Origin: Prinsepia uniflora | Taxonomy: Eukaryota; Streptophyta; Magnoliopsida; Rosales; Rosaceae | Length of the DNA: 64,000 nt | Direction: 5' to 3' | Assembly: GCA_032719365.1 (NCBI GenBank) | Contig: CM064861.1 | Coordinates: forward strand, 74,892,863-74,956,862 | Shown: positions 21,256-33,529 of the stretch, one piece after another | How the letters are laid out: the number at the start of each line of letters is the position of its first letter | How positions within the stretch are numbered: the first letter of the stretch is position 1 | The notes under the pieces: model-generated | Database searches by the model: none | The model's input: the letters and a program-made list of their open reading frames with translations, nothing else | Told to the model about the DNA's origin: nothing | Made by a program: the position numbers and the translations under genes

Positions 21256-23387
21256 TTAAGAAACACCTACCTCGTGCTCCTTCAATGCGTCGATACTTGG
21301 GTAATCGACAATGAAACGCAATACGAATACCCCGCAATCAGCACTATTTGGTTTCCTTGGTGCGTTAAGGTCATGCGACACTTGAAATGATCCCACACCC
21401 CTTAATCTCTCTATCCCGCTTATATCTAGTTCAGGCTCTGTAAGTAAAACTGTTTCCATAGCCCGTAACTAAACAAATCCACTTGTAAGGTTCCCTCCCG
21501 AAATGAGGGATAGATGGTTAATAGTTCAACAAAGTGAAATTGGAAAGTTCTAATTGTAACAACTTACCACTTTCTAGCATATATTCACTCTTCGGCGATG
21601 TGCCCTCCCTTGAGTGAGCAGATCCCATATCACTGCGATTTGTTCGCTAACATGAACTATGATGAGGAACCAATGTTCCGCCTCAACATCCAGCACGGGG
21701 AGAAATATCTGCATATAGTTGGACAATGCAATGTAAGGTTTTTAAATACCAAATACAATGGAATTTATTCCCATTACCATTTATTGTACCTTTTCAATGT
21801 TGTGGAAACCATCCCCTAAATGCCTCATAAATTGGTACCTCCTTAAGGACCGAATCCGGCGGGTGGACATTACGCCTTCTTCAATACATGAGAGAACTTT
21901 TGTCCATAATAGATGTCAAAGTGAGGATTATTGTAGACAGTTTCCAAATATTACGATGCAAACTGTAAAGCCTAACTTACCCTGAAATTGGGTGGAATAA
22001 ACCAATGCCCATCCCCATTCCCGCCCATCATATTCATCGCGAGGTCCATTATCTTCAATCCGGTCCACACAAACAATACATAGGTCACTCAGGAAAATTC
22101 ACATTTGAAATATCTACACCCTAGCAACATAGAAGGTGTATCTTATTGGAGATGAAGTTCTCTGGCATCAGACATCTAAGATCCAGCCTTGTTAAGTGAT
22201 CCACTTGTGTTTGGATAATAACTTGGTTGCCTCAGAATATAATTATATTAATTCAAAAATATGATTGAGATTCACCACTATATAGGGTAGACTTCCAAAC
22301 AACAATGTGCACGTATTCATTTATCTTTGATCGTGTCGTGCATCAAATATGAAGTTCAGTAGGGACTGGTCAGCCTCAGTAAACTCATTTTCAACTAGTT
22401 CCTCCCAAATCCAGTCCTTAGGGAGTTTTTGCACCCCCTTCTGTAACGACCCGTCCCGAGAGTCGGGATTAGTAAAGTGATTAGTAATGGATTAGTGAGC
22501 CTAATCGGTGTTTTTAGTCGGGTCGTTAGCATAGAATGACGATTTTGCCCCTAGTTTGGGCAAATTGTTGACTTTGAGTTCAGGACGTCAATTGGGCATT
22601 GACTGATGACCGTGACGTAGTTCGGGACGTCACGAGTCCGTAGACAGGTGGCACGCCCGATTCCGACATCCGAGGAGGAAGTTATGATGTTCGGAAGGTT
22701 GTGGGCATTACCGTAATTTGGTAAAAATAGGGGGAAAAGTTGACTTTTCGTACGATCGGGTTTTTACACGTAGACCGAGGACCGTTGGGTAGATTTCGTC
22801 GTCCTGAGTTCAACGACAGGCGGCATGCCTTCATCGGACGAGTGAGATAGGGGTCTAAAATGGAGAAGGGTAGAATCGTAATTTGGACATTAGGGGAATT
22901 TTGGTCTTTCCGTGTGTTGGGAATTGGGCCAGTCAGATAAGGCCAAGTGTACAGTGGAGATTTGGATATTTTGAGATTGGGTCACAGGATTGTGACATGT
23001 GGCAAGGGGCTAGAGGTTTCTACAAGTGTGCACGGTTCCAATTATTTAGGCTGTGTGTTTGTATCGTGCAGTCGAGAGAGAAACATAGGGTGAGATTTAG
23101 AGGAAATTGGGTGTTGGTAGTGTGTGTTTGTGTGTCCTGGTGATTGAGTGAGTGAGTAGAGATCGAGAGAGAGGTAGTGAGTGAGTTGTGAGGGCAGCTC
23201 GTGTGAGTATAGGTGTGTGAGGAGAGGGTGAATTCTCAGGAAAATAGGGAGGATAGAACCAGAGAACCACCGTGAACGGTTGTGCACTTCTCGTGACTAA
23301 GCCATCAATTGAACCCGTGGTGACGTTGATAGGACGGAGGAGAGTCGAACAAACCCAACAGGGCTCACGGCGGCGGCCTGAGCACAG

Positions 23388-25027
23388 GTAATTCCTTCCA
23401 CCCGTTTAGATGCTCTGTTTTTCCGTAAATTTCAAACTGAAAGTCGTGAAGGTAGGGGTTGAGTCGATGTGTTTGGTGAGTTCTAGTGAACTCAGTAAGG
23501 TCCTAGGAAGCTCTAGGGTTCGAAACCGTGATGGGGGGTGACACAGGTGGCCGGGAGTACAAACAGGGGAGTTGAACGGGTTTGGTTTCGAGCTTGGGGA
23601 GACAGCTTAGGGGTCGTGTTGTTGTGTTTGGATGAGGGGAATGGATTACTGGGTAGAGGACGAAGATATTGGTGGAAAGAGGAGCAGAAATGGCAGACAG
23701 ACGGCGGAGAACCGGCCACGCCGGTCTGGAACAGTGCACGGGTTCGAAGGTTGAAGATGAACAGTGACTGTACAGGAGCGTGAGGCCCACGCGCAGCCAC
23801 TTTGGTCGGCGCGTGGAGGCGCGTGCGGCAGTTTCTGGGGAAACTGTTATCTAGGCTTTTGGTCTAGATGTTGTAACGAATCTTTTGGGTTAGGTTTCGC
23901 GTTAATCGGACGTCGATTTGAGTTAGTTCCATGGGATCGAAGTTCTAGGGTTTCGTTTTACGTATGTTCGAAGTTCGGGGAAAATTGGGGAAAATTAGGA
24001 GGACTTTAGTTAACGTGTTAGTGACATTTTTGGTGCCTTGTGACAGGTTTGGGAATCCCCGAGGAGGTCGAGGAACGTGCGGACCGTACGGGACGTGAGT
24101 GACGTGCCCAGTAACTGTGAGTGGACCCCTTCTCTATAACTGAGCATGCATAACTGCTTTTAATTAATTTTTTATGGTTTTATACGTGATTTCATGGTTA
24201 TTTGAATATGCTATAACTGTTTTACTTAATTGCACGTTTTACGAGAAAGTACGGTTTTCAGTACGTTTTACGAGAAAGGTTTGATTTCTGATTATGATGC
24301 TGGGATTTTGGGATTTTAAACGACAAATGGTTTTCAATGATTATAAAGGGATTTTGGAACATGATTTCGATGATCAAGGTTTTTGGTTTTGAAATCGGAT
24401 TTCGGAAAACGAGATTTGGTTTTAAAATTAAAAAGTGGATTTCCGGATTTGGGTTCGGAATGACGGTTCTGGATGCCGGAAGGGCTTCAGACCAGTGATT
24501 TCGGATTCGGGTTTGGATATGGATTTAGAAATGGATTTTCTAAATGCTTTTGATTGGATTTGATGGATCTGGTTATTGGGTTTAAAGACCCGGATATTGT
24601 GATTGACGGGGGACAGGCCCGGATTGGGTTTAAAGACCCGGATTGAGTTTAAAGACTCGGATATATTGATATTTTCCCCCGTAGGCCTGTTGAGTTTAAA
24701 GACTCGGAGTTTAAAGACTCGGATTAATGAGGCCTGGTTATTGAGTTTAAAGACTCGGGTGTTTAAAGACTCGGATAGGTCCAGCAGGTTTGATCGGATA
24801 ATGATGACTTGGATTTATGTTTTATTGTACTGTTTTCATGATGCCTATTTTGTGAATTATAAATGTTTTTATGATGATTTCTTATGCGATTATAACTGTT
24901 TCCAAAAATGGGTTATGCATGTATGTTTTCAAAACGGAGGGCCAAACCCTGGTTTGTTATTAAATGGTTTTTGAAACTTTTATTCTTTATGGTCCACTCA
25001 CACTTTCTGTTTTTAACTGTCCTCTAG
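23388..25027 (+). other. Predicted intron inside solo LTR S1
   Basis: The donor context is GAGCACAG^GTAATT and the acceptor context TTTTTAACTGTCCTCTAG^GTCG, giving 1640 bp. The order of motifs matches the LTRs of the tandem complex, L1, L2 and L3. Confidence 0.45.
24578..24775 (+). repeat. Array of short hairpins in solo LTR S1
   Basis: Units are GGGTTTAAAGACCC (24578, 24626) and GAGTTTAAAGACTC (24645, 24692, 24707, 24743), with a partial unit near 24760. These are the strand-matched equivalents of the units in the tandem complex. The stem alternates between GGGT/ACCC-like and GAGT/ACTC-like pairs. Confidence 0.85.
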
Positions 25028-25761
25028 GTCGTGGAGCTAGCGCGGGGGTTGACGTTGAGGCCGCGTCGGAGGCATAGAGTACTCGAGATTTTTCTTGGAG
25101 TGTTTCCGATTTTCCGTTGTGCTTGTACTCTGTGTATCGGTTTTTGTTCCCTTAGTTTGGTACTATGCTCTGTGTAACTACTGACTCTGGGATGTTTTAA
25201 ATTCTCCTGCGTTTGACAATGTAGTTTGTGGTTTTTGTGAGATTGTTTCGGTCTTTCGTTTTGGGTTGTCAGACGGGAGCAGGGTTTAGTCCCTAATCCT
25301 GGGGGATTAGGGGTGGGCCCTGACACCTTCGATGTGGAAGGATGTGGCACAGCATGCTTAGCGTTCAAACTTGTGCCCCGCCAAGCCACATTAATTTCAC
25401 GGGCTGATTTTCTTTTCCCCATGCTAACAGTGGTTTCCATTGGTTTTCCATATTCCTCTTGTGTCACATCACACATCATATTTGTCCTATTTAATGATCC
25501 TAGAACCTGCAACAAGGTTTGAAGTGTATCCATGCCATCAGCTCACAATTACCAATATAATGCCTGAACAACTTCAAATTTGTTATGCGTTAATGGTAAA
25601 AAAAAATTGGGTGAATGTTGAATTACCTTCAATTTGTGGCTCGGTGTAGCGGTTGGTACATTCGAGCTTTCATTGTCATCAACCCCCATTATGTTGAACG
25701 TCTCAGTCATGTTGGCGAAATGTTGGGTTTGATTCTCGCCTGTAATACTTGCAATTCGTCG

Positions 25762-26583
25762 TTACTCATGTATCCGTTTGTAAAGTGTATTACACTTCTC
25801 CCTATCCCACATTATAACTGGTGGTAATGCCCTATCCACCAACAAATACCCTTCTCCAATTTTGTCAATGTAAAAAAACTCCAAAAAAATTGTGCATCCT
25901 GCAAGAGCCTCCCCTTTCGAAAGTGAAAATTCTGTAATGTTGGCCATGAGATCATCCAAACACAATGAGGGCCAATTTATCTGACAGAACTCCATGCCAA
26001 ACAGGAAGACTGACAAGTAATTGGCTCTTACAGTAATATAATCTGTCGGAAACAGGACTGTACCCATAACATACAAGACAACAGCAATCTCAAATTCATT
26101 ATCCGGCTCTTGCTTGCTTAATATAATGTCCTTTAAGTCCTCCAACACAAGGGTCCCGTTATGTCGCATGTACTTTGCCCTATATAGACCAACTGTGTCC
26201 ATTGAAATGGACCCTCCCCTTCGACGTGGGTGGTTCACACCGGGGATTCCCATTATACGAGCAAAATCCCTTTCCCGGATCTTATGCACCCTCCCGTCAA
26301 CTTCCATTGAGGGACCAACTAGGTTTGTCTTTTTCAGGATGGACTTGAAAAGCCTCACGTGCATTCCCGTCCATGATAGTTGTCGTAAGCTTCGGAAACC
26401 CAACTCATCTACTGTTGCAGCTTGTGTCTCTGTCAAACCCGTTATAGTGTCTTTTAAAAAATTGGGCATACAGAATCTACACACTCTGCCCCCTTCTTGC
26501 CAATCTTGTCCCCTGCCTACCCTTGAAACATGTAGACCAACAAATGATTGACCTTCTTTTTCATACATGGGATGTTGCCACAT
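25762..26583 (-). CDS. N-terminal plant-mobile-type domain exon of the Ulp1-type transposon gene
   Basis: An uninterrupted 273-codon frame beginning MWQHPMYEKEG. Its pattern is that of the region preceding Ulp1 proteases in plant transposon proteins: LTETQAATVDELGFRSLRQL, a G-x-V-H-x-I segment, RDFARIMGIPG, a long helical region, FGMEFCQINWPSLC and CTIFLEFFYID. It ends in a stop close to a likely splice region. The role of this domain is not established; it may bind nucleic acid or a transposase. The exon is intact although the gene is broken downstream by the LTR. Confidence 0.65.
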   Translation of the reverse strand: MWQHPMYEKEGQSFVGLHVSRVGRGQDWQEGGRVCRFCMPNFLKDTITGLTETQAATVDELGFRSLRQLSWTGMHVRLFKSILKKTNLVGPSMEVDGRVHKIRERDFARIMGIPGVNHPRRRGGSISMDTVGLYRAKYMRHNGTLVLEDLKDIILSKQEPDNEFEIAVVLYVMGTVLFPTDYITVRANYLSVFLFGMEFCQINWPSLCLDDLMANITEFSLSKGEALAGCTIFLEFFYIDKIGEGYLLVDRALPPVIMWDREKCNTLYKRIHE

Positions 26584-27880
26584 ACTAATTACTTCTACTT
26601 CTGTTTTTTTTTCTTTATATTTTGTTCCTTTCCATATTCTCTTACATACACAAAACTAGCAAATACTTTAAATGTAACTAGTTAGAAGCAGAGTATAAGA
26701 ACCCATGAACAACAGACATGCATCCTGAATCATGGACTATGAAAAAAAGGAAGTATACGAAGGATTAGGAATTCACTTACATAAGCCATTAAGATCAAGA
26801 ATCTTGATTTTTTGCAGAAATTGTAGAGTGCCTGGGGATATGTGTACGTAGGTGCAGTGGGCGAGTGGGTTCCCAGGTCGTAATCTTCAGATGGATGATG
26901 GGGATTTGGGTGCACAGGTGGAGGGGAAGAGCACGGACGCTGGACTCGCTCCGGTGGTTGGAGACGGAGATTGATTGCTGTGCCGCAGAGAATGAGGCTA
27001 CCCCTTCGCTTCGTGCAACCACTGTGTAGAATGAGAAGTCCTCCTAAACTTGTATCTTTATTGTTTTGTGCAGAATGCAAGTGAATTATTGAAGAATGAG
27101 CATGTGCCCTGTAGCTGTAGTGTAATGGTAATAACTGATTTACCCAATTTAACGTTCAGGTATTCCTGTATTACCAAATTGGGTTATTTGGGAATTTGTT
27201 TTTATATAAATTAGTTGTTACTTAATTAAAATTATATTAAAATCGATACGGGAGCATATTTCTTATATCTTGAATTGTTATTTAAACGTTTGAGTTATAA
27301 GAAATCTGGGGAAACAAATTCACAATGCCAATTGGTATAAACGCCTCCACGTATTTATTTAACCGTTTGTTACGTATTTCATAACTTTGGTTTCTAAACG
27401 TTCCTTAGTACATGAACATCGAAATTACTCAATTTATATTTTTTGTAACTGAACTAGGATTATATGCATTAAATCTAAAGGGTTGGATCAGATGATTGAT
27501 GTCCAAATACGTTTATAACGTTTAAATCATCTTTACCACATCCATGTAGTGTTTAAATGAATTCCTTCCATACGTTTATTTCCACATTCGCATTTCAACT
27601 ACAATAACGATCGAATACAATTTCGAACTTACCCAATTTTTGTCAAAGTTACCATTGAACATAATATAATCGATAAATAAATTTTACCTATTTCTGTGTA
27701 GATAGTGAGATAGGAAAATTTTATCGTTTTTCCAACTTGGCTTTTTCGTACCTCAAATACCTATACGGGATTTTCCGTTATATAAAATCGAAGTACCAAA
27801 TTTTTCTGTTTTTGGGGCATATTTTCAAACTCTTATATTCTTATTACCTCTATTCTTTTTCAATAATTCCTTCTTACATG
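26584..27880. other. AT-rich region without recognised genes
   Basis: It follows the start of the Ulp1-type gene, so its proximal part may hold that gene's 5' leader. A 116-codon minus-strand frame (26730-27080) is not recognisable. I looked for long terminal inverted repeats of the transposon and saw none. Confidence 0.35.
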
Positions 27881-28057
27881 CATTCATCATATTCAATATG
27901 TACAACCCCATGTACCAATTCATCCTCGTTACAATTATCAAATAATCTAATTCATTAAGTTTTTCATAAAATCTTATACTTATCAAATAATCTAATTCAT
28001 TAAGTTTTTCATATTCATTCATCATATTCAATATGTACAACCCCATGTACCAATTCA
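27881..28057. repeat. Local interleaved direct repeats
   Basis: A 42-bp unit starting CATTCATCATATTCAATATG occurs at 27881-27922 and 28016-28057. A second unit of about 31 bp (TATCAAATAATCTAATTCAT...) occurs at 27936-27966 and 27981-28012. This looks like replication slippage in AT-rich DNA. Confidence 0.8.
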
Positions 28058-28439
28058 ACCCCATGTACCAATTATTCAATCCAACAACAAAATCTTATAC
28101 TTACTTAGTTTATACTCCTTTTATAAAATTCACCTAGCTCACATCATAACCTTAAAACAAATTGAGCAAAATAACACATGCATACCCAGATCAAATACCA
28201 ATTACCTCCCCTTACAATACCAATTGGATGACACAATGCCACCAAATTCATATACACCAGAAAATATAATTATCAATATTCTAACAAGTTGTAAACTTTT
28301 TTCCTATCAAGCCTGACACTAATTAGTTTGGATAAAGGAACCCATGCTACCAATCCTTCAATCATTGTTAATGTAGGGGAATGATCAAAATTCAAATTAC
28401 TAACCATTAATAATCACTTTTTACAACATCATATATAAA

Positions 28440-31300
28440 AAACTTTGCCTAACTGTGTGGCCTTTGAATTTACACCTGCTTTTTTGCCAGGAGAGTTTTG
28501 AGAATCCATAACCTTCAGATTCAAATTAACAGATCATAGCGAACCCAGATTCAGGCCATAACACAATTTTAAACCCACATCTTGATCATCGCGTCATAAA
28601 TTGCCCTCAACATCATCATCTGAGTCTTCATCATCGACATCATCATCATCATCATCATTCTCTTATTCTGAGTCCTCTTCATCATAATCACCATCATCTT
28701 CATTCTCGTCATCGTCTTCTTCTTCACTTGCATCTTTGTTTTCAACATCAAGGTCATTATCTTTATTCAATTCTGACATTGGAAACTTGCAATGGAAGCT
28801 CATATGCATTGAACATCACCTTCAATTCCAAATACTACCAACAGTTGACAAATAACAAGAAAAGTACATCTAACTACCTATTTCCTATGCTCACTGAACT
28901 TGGAAATGCCTTATCTGATACAGGCTGAGATCCAACCTGTGTAAGAACAAACATAAAGGCATGATTAGAAACATAACACAAGACATATTTAGAGTAGCAA
29001 ACATTCCTGCCGATCAAGCCTAGCACAATTTCCAAAATCATCCAAAGAAGAATACATAATTCTCCATTTAAAGAACGCAGAAGAATTCCTATTTACTAGT
29101 TAATTAAGAAATAGAACTCAGAAGGACGAAGATAGGCAGTCGGATATACTGTGCCCACTTAATTTTTAGACTAGTTCCTTTGTAAATGATAAAAATACCA
29201 CACAGAACGGGTTGCGGCCTTGAAATTAGTTTTTTAACTGTAAGTAAGATGAGTTTTCATTCATCAAATTTAAATGCCTTGGTTATGCAAAAATGAATCT
29301 TATGAGTATGCTTTCAATAGAAAATGAGCACATGAAGAAAAAAGTTAATAAACTTGTAAAACCTTTCATTCAATCATTCTTCCGGTATCTGAAAACAATA
29401 AGACTCCTTTTTTTCGAAAGGATTTGGATTTAGATTTCATAAAAACGCTAAAATTGTTGGCCAGAGATACAATGCATATGTATAGTAGTAGGATTTGATT
29501 ATTTGAATAAGCAGAGAAGTGAAGAAAACTAATGGATTTCGAATGACTTTTTGCATCTAGTAATTTCAAATCACTTTCATTATTATGACATCTACATATT
29601 TCAAATCTAATGTTTTTTTTAACAAATATCCTTATAATCAATTCCAAATCTAAACCCAATTCCCTCATCAAAATGTCTATAATTTTTAGATGTGATTTCA
29701 TTCTAATTAGTCATTCCTAAAGGATCACATATAAATAAAGCAGCAACCCAAATCCTTAAAACTTTAAATCTTACCAATGCATCAACAGAACAGTTTTATA
29801 TAAGCATATGGATATTACCGACAACAAGGAACAAACACCTCCACAGGTAAAACAAACTCCTACATAGAAACTAGTAACACAATATACACAACTAACAACA
29901 ATGCCACATCAAATCTTTGCATTCCAAACAACCCCTACTTTCTCAATATAGGGGAAGAACAAAATCTGAAGGTACAAAGCTTACATCTAACCCTCTCCAC
30001 AGACAATAATGATTCATTCATCATTCATTGACCTGCAAGGATGACCAAACACGCTTCAAGTAAATTTTCATCTCACATATGAACAAATTCTAATTAAAAC
30101 TATTTTCACACACCACCTCTAAAGCTTTTTTCACCTTAACTACACATTTCATCATACCTTACCAATTCTCTACATATGTATGCCATTTCTAAATAAAAGA
30201 AACTATGTTTTACCTGGCATTTCTTCAGGCCTTAGTGAGCGAGCACTGGAACTCGACAACCCAAATCACTAAAATTTAAATGAAACTTGACTTCACAGAG
30301 CCTCATTGCATTTTCACCTTTGCACTGCACCAAATATCTCAAAATTAATAACATACTACAATTCAAATATCTAAAAATCGAAGCATATTCAAGGTCAAAT
30401 TAACCAATATAGCAAAAGTGTGCAAAGTAAAATTTTCAAATAAATAACTCATCACCTTATCAATTGCGATCAGAGAGAGTGGTAAGTTGAAAACATACAA
30501 AAACTTTTACACAACCAAATTCACAAGATTGCTCTTATTCGACCAATAAATAACTCATAAACCTATCAATTGCCCTATAATTTCTCCTATTCGACCAATC
30601 ATTAATACTTACTCAACCAATCCTGTAATTTTTCCCCACAAATTACAAACCCAGTTCACTCATACATGTAATACCCCATATTTTCCACATCCATTCCATT
30701 TCCAAACTCAATTTCACCCTTTCTCGTATTTTCCCTCAAAATTTCTCCAAATTTCATCTACTACGAACCCTAATTCACCCTTACCTGTAAATTTTAGCTT
30801 TTGCCGTTACACTTGTCTCTACCTTCAACACTCGTGACTTCCAGCTCCGTTGACGACCCACAAGACGACCATATCCATCTTCTATCACCACTGCATCACT
30901 CACCATGCCTCGACTTGTCGATGAAACCACGGAACACTCTCGACTTTGCCCAGGACCCTCCTAGCTGCTACATATCTTCCTTCTTTCATCCGGGACCCTC
31001 TCGACTGCTGCCTTAATTCACCCTTCCTCCTCGCGGCTGCCCAGGAAGGACCCTCTCGACTTGTCATGCCTCACGAGCTAGTCTCGTGCTCTTTAATTAT
31101 TACCTGTCACCGATTACACTTATTTTTCTCTCAAACTCCCCATTTTGCAAATAGTTTCTTTTTTTTTTGGTTTCTGAACACCGCACTAAAACCGGTGTTG
31201 TATCTTAGCCATTCCCGGTAACTTCAGGCCCTATTAATATTCAATCTATATATTTCTTTCTTTAATATCATTTGCACTATAAACAAGAAAGAAAAAAAAA
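28440..31300 (-). pseudogene. Possible decayed gene for a short acidic protein
   Basis: On the minus strand an acidic stretch (about 28750-28590) reads DLDVENKDASEEEDDDENED and continues with runs of Asp, but is interrupted by two stops. Upstream, a splice-like block (about 28937-28880) encodes VGSQPVSDKAFPSS, and donor/acceptor-like sites occur near 30030, 30210 and 30786. This resembles a family of small acidic plant nuclear proteins often annotated as VHS3-like. I could not join the blocks in one frame. It may be a pseudogene or a misread non-coding region; certainty is low. Confidence 0.28.
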
Positions 31301-31403
31301 GGCACTAGTGAAACGAGAGCGAGGGTTCAGTGAAGGAGAGTTAAAACACTCCAAAATTCCAGGAGGGAATCCAAAATCACCTACTCGATTGACGTGAAAG
31401 TTT

Positions 31404-31580
31404 GTTTATTTTGTACCAGGAGACAAAAACCAACGATCCATATTGAGGAGAGACAGAGATACCAAGCGAACCCTTAGGAGTTAGTTTTTGGGTTTTATTT
31501 TGTGCCAGGAGACAAAAACCAACGACTCATACTGAAGAGAGACACGGACACAAAGCAACGACTTTGGAGTTAGTTGTTGG
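31404..31580. repeat. Imperfect 89-bp tandem duplication
   Basis: Two adjacent copies share CCAGGAGACAAAAACCAACGA and a following GAGAGACA segment. They are offset by 89 bp (31404-31492 and 31493-31580) and have diverged clearly, so the duplication is old. No coding role is visible. Confidence 0.75.
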
Positions 31581-32344
31581 GTACCTTATAGCATTTGACG
31601 ATAAGGGTAAGAAACAAAAAGAGTGTGATTCGTGTAGCCAATCACCCATCAATATTGGTGTGGAGTGCGGACACAATCTATATTATATTCTATATATCAA
31701 ATTCCATTCACCCAACATATCATACGTATAATTTCGTTTACTTCCATGAAACACGATAATATTAATATATGCCATATAGGTTACAGCCATATAGGTTACA
31801 GGTTGTAATTCGTCACAAAAAGGTTACAGTTTGTAATCTTTTTTAAGTGTTGATCAAATAAAGAAAGAGGATAGTCTCAGCAACTCAAGCTTTCTTATTT
31901 CATACAGATTTCGCAGTTATAATTGTGTGAATGTAACCATTCAATGTTGTAATTATCTAACAGTGCAGAAATTAATATTTTGAATTTACTTGAAATCTAA
32001 ATTGCTGGATACATGACACTATTCATTTAATGCACATGCACCAACCAAATTACCACTGCAAACTTTGATTACTCTATGTATTGGTTTGCATTTGTGTTGT
32101 AAATTTGTAAGCATGGAGCTTTGGAATTCTAAGTCTGGGTTGCTCTGAGCTATAAGACTCAGACGGCATAATTTGGATGTTGACGGCGACTCCCAAATTT
32201 TTATTGGACTACTTCAAAAATAACAAACTCAATAATTTGTCGATGTTTTAGTAGACCATCCAGTGGGGTAGGTGTAAATGCTCATTCTTATCGCTCCTGT
32301 GCCGTCTCTCTAGAAAAAAAAACCAGATTTAATCCTCTAATCAT
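31581..32344. other. Non-coding AT-rich spacer
   Basis: No gene is recognised. A 15-bp tandem pair GCCATATAGGTTACA lies near 31770-31799. Confidence 0.4.
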
Positions 32345-33205
32345 AGCGGCCGCTCCCCTTTGGGGACGACAACAATCCCCCATTCTCCTCATTCCCCTAC
32401 ACTCTCCTTCCTCTTTCTCTTTTCACTCTTCCTTTTTCTCTCCCCTCCCTCGTTTCTTTTCCGGCCTAATCTGCGACTAGGTGGTGGTGCGACAGCGGGA
32501 GGGTTCCGGTTCTACCATCTCTCTTCCCCTCTCATCCTTCCTCCTCCTTCACCGTTCTTTCCCTTTCTTTTGGCCATGCCCTCTATTGCCCTCTATGGCT
32601 CTCCTCCAGCCCCTCCCGCTGTGGAGGCTTTTTCTTCTCCTCTCTTAGAGACTTCCGGAGTCCTTCTCGATCTATATTTCCATCTCTATTTCAGTTTCTT
32701 TACACCATGCCTCAAACCCTTCCTCATCTCTCATCCGATTCTCTTAACGACACTAGACCTTGAACACTCCACCAACAAAGTCCACCTTTCATTCCAGTGG
32801 TGTTTTTTGGCACTGGGTTGTCTTCAAAGTGCGCTTTGCATTTGTCGAATGGATTATGAGAGCGTTGTTTGCGTGGGTGACATACTCAACCCCATTTTCT
32901 GCTGATTTTTTCGATTTCACTTTCTTTTTTTTTGGTGGTATTGTATTTGCTAGTTCGCAGCGGCTCGGGCAACGGCTGAAGGTGGCAAGTTGGGTAATGA
33001 AGACTTTCCATTTTTTAGATCTACGGTTGCATTTGGGTTGTGTTTATTTTTATGTTATTGGACTTTTCTGCACATGGATTTTGTATTTTGTGTGTGCATG
33101 TCTATGTCTCATTTAACTCATTTTGTTTGTGGGCTTCGATTACTTTGTAATGTTCTTATCAATGAAGTTCTTATTTGCTTGAGCAAAAAGAAAAAAATCA
33201 CTTCA
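32345..33205 (+). mobile_element. Possible truncated or internally deleted LINE-type retroposon
   Basis: The stretch begins with a C/T-rich segment and ends GTAATGTTCTTATCAATGAAGTTCT (in pieces), then AGCAAAAAGAAAAAAA. That wording is typical of the 3' end of plant LINEs. The 181-codon frame at 32360-32905 is rich in Ser, Pro, Leu and Phe and resembles no protein I know, so I treat it as non-coding. No target duplication was found. A retro-copied untranslated region is the alternative. Confidence 0.35.
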
Positions 33206-33445
33206 TGAATAAAAGTCTGATACTGAAACTAAAATTGAAATCGAAAAATAAGCCAATCACTAAAGAGAAATGAAAGGCCACATGGAGAAGACAAACCAAA
33301 CTCTGTTTGCCTATCAATGACCATCTTATGTTACAATATTATGAATGAGGCACTAAATACATATTACTCCATGAATTGGTATGAACATGAACAAATTAAG
33401 ATGAAATATGCGTCCTTGCCATATCATAACTTTTGAATTGGAATT

Positions 33446-33497
33446 TTAGTTTCTTAATTTCCTTTATTAAATTAGTTTCTTAATTTCTTTTATTAAA
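33446..33497. repeat. 26-bp tandem duplication
   Basis: TTAGTTTCTTAATTTCxTTTATTAAA occurs twice in a row, just left of the foldback element. Confidence 0.6.
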
Positions 33498-33529
33498 TAA
33501 ATTACAATTAAAATAAAGAGCAAATTATA

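Larger units (their letters stand above)
22442..25325 (+). mobile_element. Solo LTR S1 with perfect CCTTC target duplication
   Basis: The LTR runs from TGTAACGACCCGTCCC to GGCCCTGACA, 2884 bp. It is flanked by CCTTC at 22437-22441 and CCTTC at 25326-25330. No internal domain is present, so it is a solo LTR left by LTR-LTR recombination. It lies inside the Ulp1-type gene. It carries the inverted TGACGT/ACGTCA pair (22613-22632), a donor-like CACAG^GTAATT (23388), GTGAGTGGAC (24117-24126), GCATGCAT (24144), the hairpin array (24578-24775), ATGCATGTAT (24915), GTCCACTCAC (24992-25001) and an acceptor-like CCTCTAG (25027). Confidence 0.93.
21256..26583 (-). pseudogene. Second Ulp1-type (C48) transposon gene, split by a solo LTR
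   Basis: Reading on the minus strand, the N-terminal plant-mobile-like domain (26583-25762) is followed by a linker (about 25533-25326), then the solo LTR. After the LTR comes a block ending LLNFIFDARHDQR (about 22440-22280), comparable to LLEYIFSRKDTFGKGR near 950-1000 in the left copy. The peptidase follows: FLPVLDVEAEHWFLIIVHVSEQIAVIWDLL, read in short pieces across about 21740-21593, with the catalytic His codon at 21673-21675. Then RKPNSADCGVFVLRF carries the Cys codon at 21334-21336. The insertion must disrupt the transcript, and other stops exist. The gene is typical of plant Mutator-like elements that carry Ulp1 proteases. Exon boundaries were not resolved. Confidence 0.75.

Noticed and set aside
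28569..28757. Met/Lys-rich 62-codon minus-strand frame
   Set aside because: It is a shadow frame of a GAT/CAT-rich acidic stretch. The biologically sensible frame encodes Asp/Glu runs with stops.
32360..32905. 181-codon plus-strand frame as a candidate protein gene
   Set aside because: Composition reflects a C/T-rich stretch, nothing is recognisable, and a LINE-like 3' end follows.
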